From Bacillota bacterium (lineage in GTDB: Bacteria > Bacillota > Dethiobacteria > DTU022), in the NCBI GenBank assembly GCA_011389985.1, contig JAABTH010000011.1, positions 1-64,000 of the forward strand: a DNA stretch of 64,000 bases, in the 5' to 3' direction. Below the pieces are notes generated by a model. It was not told the DNA's origin. It saw nothing but the letters and a program-made list of their open reading frames with translations, and ran no database searches. The position numbers and the translations under genes are program-made. The first letter of the stretch is position 1; the number at the start of each line of letters is the position of its first letter. This document shows, piece after piece, positions 46,220-53,899 of this stretch.

Positions 46220-48562
46220 ATGACCCCTGAAATCACTCTGACATTTGCAATTTTGCTATTTGCGATTATTCTTTTTGTAACGGAAATCCTGAGGGCTGAT
46301 CTTGTGGCGCTGCTGGTTCTTGTTTTGCTGGTTTTGGCCGGTCTTGTATCGCCCGAAGAGAGTATATCCGGTTTTTCAAACCCCGCTGTAGTTACAATCT
46401 GGGCCGTATTTATTTTATCGGCTGGATTGGCACGCACCGGTGTGGCTGTTAGGCTGGCAGATCAAGTGCTGCGCCTGGGGGGAAAAGGAGAAAGCAGGCT
46501 GCTTGCCGTATTAATGAGCAGCACTGCCGTGGTTTCGGCATTTGTTATCAACGTAGGTGTGGCGGCGATGTTTTTGCCGGTTACTCTGGATATTGCCCGT
46601 AGGACAGGCCGTTCGGCATCCCGATTACTGTTGCCAATGATTTATGGAACAACTGTAGGCGGGATGATCGTGTTGATCGGAACTTCATCTAATTTGGTAG
46701 TCGTTGATTTTTTGCGAGAAGCGGGTATGCGTCCCCCCGGTTTGTTTGATTTTACTCCGGTGGGAATTGTCATCCTGGTGGTTTCAATAATTTACATGCT
46801 GTTAATTGGACGGAGGATTCTTCCCGAAAGAACAACTCCTTCAGTGGATAATATCCAACCGGGTCGAGATTTCAGATTTCATTATGATATTGAAGAACGC
46901 CTTGCTCTGATTACTATCCCCGGCGACAGCCCTTTAGCCGGCAAGACCCTGGCGGAAAGCCGTTTTGGCAGAGCCCTCGGTTTAAATATTTTAAGTGTAA
47001 TGCGTGATGCAGGAACTCACCACATCCCTAAACCTGATTTAAAGCTGGAAACCGGTGACCGTTTACTGGTATTGGGTCGTCTGGATGTAATAGATCAACT
47101 TTCCGGCAAACCGGTGGTGATGATTGAAGACGATGCCCCGAAGGCATCTTGCCTGTTTTCAGAGCGTGTCGGCATGATTGAGCTTGAAGTCGATGAAGAT
47201 TCTGTTTTTAATGGCAAAACTCTGGTTGAACTTGATGCCCGGCATAAGCTGGGAGTAAATTTGCTGGCATTGCGGCGTGGTGATTTGGTTCGTCGGACAA
47301 ATTTGCAGGATGTCAAATTTGAGTCGGGTGATCATCTTCTCTTCAGAGGCTCGTTTGAACACCTGCAGTCTTTACAGGGTCATGACGGGTTTTGCCAGAT
47401 TAACGATTGTGATCCTGAAGAATATAGCCTTGATGAACGCTTATTATATTTGCGCATACCAGAAAAATCGCCTTTGGACGGCAGCACTCTTGAAGATATG
47501 CGACTTGCTCCGGCTTATGGTATATCGATAATGAATATAATTCGTGGGGATCAGGAGTTCCTGATACCAGAGCCTGATATGCGCCTGCAAGAAAATGATT
47601 TGCTGGTTGTCGAAGGTCGACCTGTTGACATCGATATTTTGCGGGGCCATCAGACTCTAAAGATTGAACGCAATCCCGAAGTAGATTTAAAAGATCTTGA
47701 GACGGATTCACTTAGTGTAGTTGAAGTTATGCTGTCACCGCACACAACGCTTACCGGAAAGACTTTGCGTCAGTTGAATTTTCGGGAAAAATTCGGTGTT
47801 TCCGTTTTAGCGATCTGGCGGGGCGACAGTGCTTACAGGACTGGTCTTAATGATATGTCCCTGCAATTTGGAGACGCCTTGCTCTGTTATGGCACGAGAG
47901 AAAAGTTTGAATTACTGGCACGGGACAGTGATTTTGTAATTTTAACCCTTGATTACCGGGAAAAGCTGCTTGTTAAAAAGGCGCCATTAGCGGGGCTGAT
48001 TATGGCTGGAGTATTGGCAGTGGTGGTATTAAATTGGCTGCCGATTTATGTGGCTGCCATAGCCGGGGCGCTTTTAATGATCATAACCCGTTGTCTTTCT
48101 GTTGAAGAGGCTTACCGGGCGATAGAGTGGAAGGCTGTGTTTTTAATTGCAGCGATGCTGCCCCTGGGGATGGCTATGCAGCAGACAGGCGCAGCCGTAC
48201 TGGTTGCCGGCGCCGTAATGGATCTAGTCGGATCATATGGTCCGACGGCAATTTTAGCCGGTATAATGACGTTGACCCTTATTCTAAACCAGTTTATTCC
48301 CAGTCCTGTCAATGCCGTTGTAATGACTCCGATTGCCATTGCATCAGCAACCGGTTTGGGTTTATCTCCCTACCCTTTTGTAATGGGTATTGCTTATGCT
48401 GTAGCTTCCAGCTTCATGACTCCTGTTTCACATCCGATCAATATAATGGTGATGAGCCCTGGCGGATACCGGTTCAGTGATTACTTTAAAAATGGGTTAC
48501 CTTTAACCCTGATAGTTCTTATAGTCAGCGTTCTGCTTTTGCCGGTAGTATTTCCTTACTAA
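46220..48562 (+). CDS. SLC13-type permease with four RCK_C (TrkA-C) domains
   Basis: About 780 residues. An N-terminal membrane half (about 1-200) with SSNLVVVDFLREAG, a cytoplasmic block of four consecutive TrkA-C-like repeats (about 230-580; each ends in a form of GDxLLxxG), and a C-terminal membrane half with SPVNAVVMTPIAIA and SHPINIMVMSPGGY. Such proteins carry sulfate, phosphate or dicarboxylates with Na+. TrkA-C domains often bind a nucleotide or c-di-AMP. Four copies are more than the common two. ATG 46220 follows GGGAG; a TTG two codons earlier is less likely. Confidence 0.92.
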   Translation: MTPEITLTFAILLFAIILFVTEILRADLVALLVLVLLVLAGLVSPEESISGFSNPAVVTIWAVFILSAGLARTGVAVRLADQVLRLGGKGESRLLAVLMSSTAVVSAFVINVGVAAMFLPVTLDIARRTGRSASRLLLPMIYGTTVGGMIVLIGTSSNLVVVDFLREAGMRPPGLFDFTPVGIVILVVSIIYMLLIGRRILPERTTPSVDNIQPGRDFRFHYDIEERLALITIPGDSPLAGKTLAESRFGRALGLNILSVMRDAGTHHIPKPDLKLETGDRLLVLGRLDVIDQLSGKPVVMIEDDAPKASCLFSERVGMIELEVDEDSVFNGKTLVELDARHKLGVNLLALRRGDLVRRTNLQDVKFESGDHLLFRGSFEHLQSLQGHDGFCQINDCDPEEYSLDERLLYLRIPEKSPLDGSTLEDMRLAPAYGISIMNIIRGDQEFLIPEPDMRLQENDLLVVEGRPVDIDILRGHQTLKIERNPEVDLKDLETDSLSVVEVMLSPHTTLTGKTLRQLNFREKFGVSVLAIWRGDSAYRTGLNDMSLQFGDALLCYGTREKFELLARDSDFVILTLDYREKLLVKKAPLAGLIMAGVLAVVVLNWLPIYVAAIAGALLMIITRCLSVEEAYRAIEWKAVFLIAAMLPLGMAMQQTGAAVLVAGAVMDLVGSYGPTAILAGIMTLTLILNQFIPSPVNAVVMTPIAIASATGLGLSPYPFVMGIAYAVASSFMTPVSHPINIMVMSPGGYRFSDYFKNGLPLTLIVLIVSVLLLPVVFPY

Positions 48563-48632
48563 ATGCAGGATATTAGTAATATTTGTTGAAAGGATGTCTA
48601 ACTATAAACAGAACCGGGGGGAGATGATCCTT

Positions 48633-48683
48633 ATGATTATATTTAAACATATTAATGGTGCATTAAATGGTGCATTAATATGA
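48633..48683 (+). CDS. Possible 16-residue leader peptide overlapping the MFS gene
   Basis: An ATG preceded by GGGGGGAG opens a frame encoding MIIFKHINGALNGALI; its TGA overlaps the ATG of the MFS gene (ATGA). The MFS start itself lacks a ribosome-binding site, so the leader may provide translational coupling. The GGTGCATTAA direct repeat makes up most of its coding sequence. It is too short to be confirmed by sequence alone. Confidence 0.5.
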   Translation: MIIFKHINGALNGALI

Positions 48684-49996
48684 AAGATATATTTGGAATT
48701 AAAAGGTCGATCAAAGATGATACAGTTAAAACAGAAGAGCAAAGTTTTTCCTATGCAAAAATCTGGTGGATTGGCTTCGGTTTTCTCGGTGTTCAGTTGG
48801 TTTTTACAACCTATAATGCTTTCCTCCCGCTTATGTATCGGGAGTTTTTTGAATCAAGGGCAATAATCGGTCTATTAATGGGAACTGACAATTTAATCGG
48901 ACTTTTGCTCATACCGATTATCGGCGCCTGGTCCGACAGGGTTAACTCACCGCTGGGGCGCCGGTTACCTTTTATGATTGTAGCAGTACCCGTGGCGGCG
49001 CTCACTTTCTTTGCCATACCTTTTGCTTCTGCCATACTCTGGACCCTAATCATAACCGAAATTATATTTACTGCAGCGATGCACTCTTACAGGGGGCCGG
49101 TTATTACACTGATGCCCGATCATACTCCGCCTGAAAAGCGCTCTGCCGCCAATGGTATTATTAACCTGATGGGAGGCTTAGGGACGCTGATAGCTTTCGG
49201 TGGTCTTTCGCTTCTTTATGATATCGATCCACGCCTTACTTTTGGCATTGGTGCTTTTGTGCTTATAATTACTCTCTTCATTGTCTGGAAAAAAGCTGAC
49301 AGACATCCCCCCTATGTAGACAATACCCTGGTTGCATCAAGAAATCCGATCAGGGAAGCAATCGATGGTATAAAAGTGTTGCTGAAGCCTGAAAATTTTG
49401 GGCAGTTTCTGATATTGGCGGCCATGCTCACCTATTTTATCGGTTTTGCCGGGCTTGATGCCATGTTTCCCATATACGGTGTTGAAACCCTGGGGCTTAC
49501 TGAGGGCCGCGCGGCATTTATTTTGACTACCTTTGCCGGCTCATTTCTTGTATTTGCCCTGCTTGCAGGTTTTATAGGTACACGTATAGGTAAGATACCG
49601 ACGATGCTGCTGGGTCTGGCAATTGTGCCTGCCATGTTTTTATTGGCCATTCCGGTTCGTAACCCCAATGTTATAGCTGTGATATTTGTATTTGCCGGTT
49701 TTGCCTGGGCGCTGGTCAATGTTCAGGCCATGCCTTTAATAGCAGATCTGGGCGGTCGCGACAGAATCGGTTTTTATATAGGCCTTTATTATGTTTTTAC
49801 AATGACCGGACAAATGATTGGACCAAGCGTTCTCGGACTATCAATGGATTTAATAGGCAATCACGGGATGTTTATTGCAGGCGCAGTTGTTTATGCCATC
49901 GGTTTTCTTCTGTTGCGTGCAGGTCAGAAAAGGCTTGGTAAGGATCCTGAAGAAATTGCCCGCGAAGTTAAAGAAAAAGCCGGCATAAAAAGTTGA
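48680..49996 (+). CDS. MFS transporter, SLC45/GPH-like
   Basis: A 438-residue membrane protein with 12 predicted helices. SDRVNSPLGRRLPFMIVAVP after helix 2-3 is the conserved loop of the glycoside-pentoside-hexuronide/sucrose transporter branch, and SYRGPVITLMPDHTPPEKRSA is typical too. It probably moves a sugar or glycoside by cation symport. The gene starts in the stop codon of a short leader frame and has no ribosome-binding site of its own. No sugar enzyme lies next to it. Confidence 0.9.
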   Translation: MKDIFGIKRSIKDDTVKTEEQSFSYAKIWWIGFGFLGVQLVFTTYNAFLPLMYREFFESRAIIGLLMGTDNLIGLLLIPIIGAWSDRVNSPLGRRLPFMIVAVPVAALTFFAIPFASAILWTLIITEIIFTAAMHSYRGPVITLMPDHTPPEKRSAANGIINLMGGLGTLIAFGGLSLLYDIDPRLTFGIGAFVLIITLFIVWKKADRHPPYVDNTLVASRNPIREAIDGIKVLLKPENFGQFLILAAMLTYFIGFAGLDAMFPIYGVETLGLTEGRAAFILTTFAGSFLVFALLAGFIGTRIGKIPTMLLGLAIVPAMFLLAIPVRNPNVIAVIFVFAGFAWALVNVQAMPLIADLGGRDRIGFYIGLYYVFTMTGQMIGPSVLGLSMDLIGNHGMFIAGAVVYAIGFLLLRAGQKRLGKDPEEIAREVKEKAGIKS

Positions 49997-50078
49997 ATTG
50001 CCCTTGCCAACAAGAGTTTTTGATTGTTTTCACCAAGTATAAAGTTACTGTAATGAGCCGCAAAGATTGCTGCAGATG

Positions 50079-50106
50079 TTGCAATATTTGTGTAATTATG
50101 TATAAT
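50079..50106 (+). promoter_or_regulatory. Sigma-A-type promoter ahead of the CHAP-dockerin gene
   Basis: TTGCAA and TATAAT with a 16-base spacer, about 83 bases upstream of the ATG at 50189. The leader between contains short inverted repeats (CAGTA...TACTG around CCC...GGG), and the start codon has no clear ribosome-binding site, so some structural control of translation is possible. Confidence 0.55.
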
Positions 50107-50188
50107 AGTATAAATATAGACAGAAAATAATCCAGGGAGAATATCGTCGCGGACAGTACCCAAGCCGGGTCGGTAAATTACTGAGTTT

Positions 50189-51265
50189 ATGAAGAACACT
50201 ATCAGGGTTGCGATAATTTTAATTGCTGTTTTACTTCAATTGAGTTCCTCCGTATCTTCGTTTGAGGGTTATACGCCGCTTACCAGGGAAGAGTTTGATC
50301 GTTGGCCTTACCTTCCGGAATATACTGTTCTCAATTTTTTCCCATATAAGGGCAATAACTGCACCTGGTATGCACATGGCCGGATGATGCAGCTTGGTTA
50401 TTGTAAATATACTTTGGACAGCATGCGCTATAATGCAAATACCTGGGCAGATAATGCCTCCAGGGGCGCAACTATAACAGATACTCCTGTGGCAGGCTCA
50501 ATTGCTTTTTGGGATAGTGGCGTTTATTATGGCAGCAGTTTGGGACATGTCGGGGTAGTCGAAGCTGTTAGGGAAGATGGCGCCATCCTTGTTTCCGACT
50601 CAAGCAGCAGTAGCAGTGCATACAACATAAAGCAGATTAATCCGGGCAGCAGTATCTGGCCGACCGCTTTTATATCAGTTCCACTGAGCCGGGAAAAATC
50701 AGGGCTTTTTTCTCATGGCGAGCATGTCAGGACAACTGTCAACAACCTGAATTTTCGCCTTGAAGGGGCAAATCAGCATCCCGTTTTGCTTTCAAGAGAC
50801 ACAATTGCTGAGATCAGGGAGCATGTTAGCAATGGAATTTATGCTTCCCAACCGGGCAGCATGTCATCATATCATTACTGGTGGTACGCGGCGGTTGAGC
50901 TTGAAGAGGGGATTAAATACGGCTGGCTGGCTGAAACTTTTTTGGAAACTACCGGTTTGATTGACTCTTCATCACCACCTTTTTCTGATGTTTCTACTGA
51001 AAAGGAACCACCGGTTGAACCTGATCAGGACTATCTGCCGGAGCAGGAACAATTGCCAGATCTAAAATATGGCGATGTCATAGGCAATGGCCTGGTAGAT
51101 GTGAGGGATGTTACCCTGGTTATGCAGCATGTACTGAAAGTGAAGGAGCTTGATCTGGGTCAGTTGGTGTCTGCAGATGTTAATCGTGACGGTGTAATCG
51201 ACGTTTTGGATGTAACGTTAATTATGCGTTACATTTTAGGTTTCATCACTTCACTGGAACAATAA
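50189..51265 (+). CDS. CHAP-SH3-dockerin exported cell-wall hydrolase
   Basis: A 358-residue secreted protein. A signal peptide covers about residues 1-26. Residues about 45-175 are a CHAP amidase/endopeptidase domain with catalytic Cys in NNCTWYAHGRM and His in LGHVGVVE. Residues about 180-260 form an SH3-like wall-binding domain. A Pro/Glu-rich linker follows, then a C-terminal type I dockerin (about 295-355) whose second calcium loop (DVNRDGVIDVLD) is intact while the first (DVIGNGLVDVRD) is degenerate. It should cut peptidoglycan cross-bridges. It is the second dockerin-bearing wall enzyme in the window. Confidence 0.92.
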   Translation: MKNTIRVAIILIAVLLQLSSSVSSFEGYTPLTREEFDRWPYLPEYTVLNFFPYKGNNCTWYAHGRMMQLGYCKYTLDSMRYNANTWADNASRGATITDTPVAGSIAFWDSGVYYGSSLGHVGVVEAVREDGAILVSDSSSSSSAYNIKQINPGSSIWPTAFISVPLSREKSGLFSHGEHVRTTVNNLNFRLEGANQHPVLLSRDTIAEIREHVSNGIYASQPGSMSSYHYWWYAAVELEEGIKYGWLAETFLETTGLIDSSSPPFSDVSTEKEPPVEPDQDYLPEQEQLPDLKYGDVIGNGLVDVRDVTLVMQHVLKVKELDLGQLVSADVNRDGVIDVLDVTLIMRYILGFITSLEQ

Positions 51266-51292
51266 TTAACCTGCCTGCTCTGCCCTGCGGCG

Positions 51293-51961
51293 TTAGAAGC
51301 CCCGGGTTTGACCCTGCCAGGGTGGTTCTTTTCTCTCTTTAAATTCTTCAACTCCAGGCCCATTTAGGCTGCGAAGCCTCCAGATGCCATATATGTAGGT
51401 AATAATCAAGACAATAATGATTACAGGCCACCCAAGGAGTGTATTTGCCCAGGCCAGCGCCGCTGCATCTCCTCCCCGGTATAACAGGTACTGGATCATG
51501 AGACGCATGGCAAAAAAAGCAGACCAGAACAAGGTTACTTCACGGTAAGCAGGTTTTATGTCGCTGCGCCAGAACCACTCGAGAGGCCATCCCCGAGTAA
51601 TGTGACTTGCCCACGCAGCCAAAGGTTTCCCGGCGATCAGGCTTGCCAGGGCCAGCAGCAAAAGAAGGGCGCTGCTTAAAATGGCCGGGATAAAGTAACT
51701 TGCTGCGCTGCGGGTTAATACAGCCAAACCGGAAGCCAGGGCCACACCAAGAAGGCCCCCCAGTGCATAAAACCAGTTTTGCCCGCTTATGAGACGTATT
51801 ATACCAAGGCCTGCAGCCAGGCTCAGGGCAACTATAGCGGCAGTATCAAGCCCTAAAAATCCATTGGTAATAACAAATACCAGCGGCGGTAACAAGGCAT
51901 CCAAGGTTTTTCCTGAAACTACAGATTTTAATTCTTCACCAATTTCATTAATACTGGGCAT
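51293..51961 (-). CDS. DUF3159 family membrane protein
   Basis: A 222-residue protein with five to six hydrophobic segments. The features KPLAAWASHITRGWPLEWFW, then TLFWSAFFAMRLMIQYLLYR, and the Gly/Ala-rich first helices match DUF3159, a family known mainly from Actinobacteria and Chloroflexi-like genomes. Function is unknown. ATG start; GGAAGGA lies upstream. It follows the DUF1475 gene by 31 bases and is convergent with the CHAP-dockerin gene. Confidence 0.85.
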   Translation of the reverse strand: MPSINEIGEELKSVVSGKTLDALLPPLVFVITNGFLGLDTAAIVALSLAAGLGIIRLISGQNWFYALGGLLGVALASGLAVLTRSAASYFIPAILSSALLLLLALASLIAGKPLAAWASHITRGWPLEWFWRSDIKPAYREVTLFWSAFFAMRLMIQYLLYRGGDAAALAWANTLLGWPVIIIVLIITYIYGIWRLRSLNGPGVEEFKERKEPPWQGQTRGF

Positions 51962-51992
51962 GTAAAATAGTCCTTCCGGGTATCAATCTGAA

Positions 51993-52340
51993 TTACCTGT
52001 TTAAATTGTAGCGGGCGCCCATAAAAAAAACCGCCCAGTCATCACCGCTGCGGTAAAGAGCTATCAAAGTATAAAGACTTCCGGCGAAAAAACCGAAAAC
52101 CATCATCAGTATTACCCATATTGCGGCCGAAAATACGTTTTTTTCACGGAATACAATCCAGATAGAAAAGAGGGCGAATCCGACATAAAGATCAACCAGG
52201 GAAACAATTCCCCAGGGATTTGCGAGAAGCGCGGCTCCGTCAATACTGAAGCTCCCATTAACAAAACCATTAATCAGAACAGCTGTCATGGCAATTAGGC
52301 CCAGCCAGGCAATTATTTTTGCTGCTTTCAATTTAATCAC
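51993..52340 (-). CDS. DUF1475 family membrane protein
   Basis: A 115-residue protein with three hydrophobic segments. NPWGIVSLVDLYVGFALFSI followed by WIVFREKN is the DUF1475 hallmark. Function is unknown. AGGAG precedes the ATG. It is divergent from the MORN-heliorhodopsin gene, sharing the 188-base region between them, and is followed by the DUF3159 gene, so the three genes may be jointly regulated. Confidence 0.88.
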   Translation of the reverse strand: MIKLKAAKIIAWLGLIAMTAVLINGFVNGSFSIDGAALLANPWGIVSLVDLYVGFALFSIWIVFREKNVFSAAIWVILMMVFGFFAGSLYTLIALYRSGDDWAVFFMGARYNLNR

Positions 52341-52395
52341 TCCTAAAGAAAAATTTGATACTGCGTACCTGTCAGCAAATTATGATAAATAAGAC

Positions 52396-52423
52396 TTGAA
52401 CTTAATAAGGTTAATGGTAGTAT
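52396..52423 (+). promoter_or_regulatory. Candidate promoter for the MORN-heliorhodopsin gene
   Basis: TTGAAC and TAGTAT with a 16-base spacer; a perfect TATAAT overlaps at 52423-52428. The start codon is about 105 bases downstream, and the GC-rich leader between could fold. The placement is plausible but not unique. Confidence 0.4.
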
Positions 52424-52528
52424 ATAATTACCGGTACCCGGCAGTCAATAGCGGCGAACAACGCGGCTGGAAAATTGGGAAGTGCGACTCAGAGAACAGA
52501 TATCACAGATCTTTTATGAAGGAGGGTT

Positions 52529-53707
52529 ATGATGAATAAACAGAATTATACGTATCCTGACGGAGCAATTTACAACGGTGAATGGAAGAATAACATGCGC
52601 CATGGCCAGGGAATCTGGACAAGGCCTGACGGAACAAGGTATGCCGGTGAGTGGCAAAATGACAAACCGGGTGGAATGGGCACGCTGGTGAAACCGGATG
52701 GCAGTATTTATACCGGAGAGTGGCAATCCGGTAGACGCCATGGCCAGGGCATTTATACCAGACCGGATGGTACTAAGTCAAGTGGTGAATGGAGAGAGGG
52801 TTCCCTGGTTGATGAAAAGCCTCTTGCGCCGGATAAGGCAGAAAGATGCAGAGAACTGGAGAGATCCTATCATCAGCTGAAACGAAAGGTCGCAGAACTG
52901 GAGGGAAGTAAAAAGCAGAAAAAAACAAGACAAATAAGTTTCGCCTATTTAAAAAGATTTAATCTGACCATGGGGATATTACACTTTTTACAGGGGGTGG
53001 CAATGCTCGTTATCGCACTTACAGTCGATCAGGTAAAAGCATTTAAAACCCCGGTCTGGTCATATTTTCTTGAGTTTAACACTGACATTATGCGCCTGGT
53101 TACCAGGCCGGAGCAGATTGCTGAAGTGCCCTTTGGCCTCTTTGTGTCATTTTTCCTGCTGCTATCGGCGCTGGCTCATTTTATCATTGTAATGCCTAAG
53201 GCCAATGAAATTTATAACCGTGATCTTAAAAAAGGTATAAATGTTTTCCGCTGGTATGAGTACTCCTTAAGTTCATCCCTGATGATTATTCTGATTGCAA
53301 TGCTTTTTGGGGTTTATGATATTGGCGCGTTAATTGCCATCTTCGTTCTGAATGCAACAATGAATTGGTTTGGCCTGTTGATGGAGAAATTAAACCAGTA
53401 TACAGAGAAAACAGTGTGGTCGCCTTTTGTATTTGGCTCAATAGCTGGAATAGGCCCCTGGGTTATTATTATTATGCATGCCCTTGGCAATGCTGACCCG
53501 GGTGAGGTGCCCTGGTTTGTATACGCTATAATCGGCTCATATTTTATCTTCTTTAACCTTTTTCCGATTAATATGGTTTTACAGTACAAAAAAGTTGGCA
53601 GATGGGCTGATTATCTTTATGGTGAGAGAGGCTATATCATTTTAAGCTTGGTAGCCAAAAGTGTCTTGGCCTGGCTGGTTTTCTTTGGTGTAATGCAACC
53701 CACCTGA
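52529..53707 (+). CDS. MORN-heliorhodopsin fusion photoreceptor
   Basis: A 392-residue protein. Residues 7-91 are four MORN units (PDGTRYAGEWQNDKPGG is one), residues about 96-134 a charged coiled-coil-like linker, and residues about 138-392 a seven-helix heliorhodopsin. The retinal Lys is K377 in SLVAKSVLAW (helix 7). E244 in RWYEYSLSSSLM matches the counterion E107 of heliorhodopsin 48C12; H217, S373 and probably H152 match H80, S237 and H23. The 27-residue H-E spacing is exactly that of 48C12; E-K is 133 against 134. Heliorhodopsins have a cytoplasmic N terminus, so the MORN part faces inside. GGAGGG precedes the ATG (two adjacent ATGs). No retinal-synthesis gene is in the window. Confidence 0.97.
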   Translation: MMNKQNYTYPDGAIYNGEWKNNMRHGQGIWTRPDGTRYAGEWQNDKPGGMGTLVKPDGSIYTGEWQSGRRHGQGIYTRPDGTKSSGEWREGSLVDEKPLAPDKAERCRELERSYHQLKRKVAELEGSKKQKKTRQISFAYLKRFNLTMGILHFLQGVAMLVIALTVDQVKAFKTPVWSYFLEFNTDIMRLVTRPEQIAEVPFGLFVSFFLLLSALAHFIIVMPKANEIYNRDLKKGINVFRWYEYSLSSSLMIILIAMLFGVYDIGALIAIFVLNATMNWFGLLMEKLNQYTEKTVWSPFVFGSIAGIGPWVIIIMHALGNADPGEVPWFVYAIIGSYFIFFNLFPINMVLQYKKVGRWADYLYGERGYIILSLVAKSVLAWLVFFGVMQPT

Positions 53708-53741
53708 TATTATTATCATCACTGAAGTAATGGCTTACCCG

Positions 53742-53775
53742 GGCCGGGATCTTATCTGTTGAAAAGATTCCGGCC
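53742..53775 (+). terminator. Terminator after the MORN-heliorhodopsin gene
   Basis: GGCCGGGATCTT pairs with AAGATTCCGGCC (one G-U) around a 10-base loop; TTCTTCCTGG follows. It lies 34 bases after the heliorhodopsin stop and could also end the convergent AhpD-like transcript. Confidence 0.6.
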
Positions 53776-53899
53776 TTCTTCCTGGCTTGCTTATTATTTT
53801 AAATTTGATATGCTCTCATTATTGACCAATAACAACTATGAACCAGCGGACATTTGTCAATATCTGTTCAGGGCTGTATTATTTTCAGTTTGACTCTGA

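Noticed and set aside
50107-50188. Riboswitch (c-di-AMP or c-di-GMP type) before the CHAP-dockerin gene
   Set aside because: Short inverted repeats exist, but the conserved cores of those riboswitch classes could not be found.
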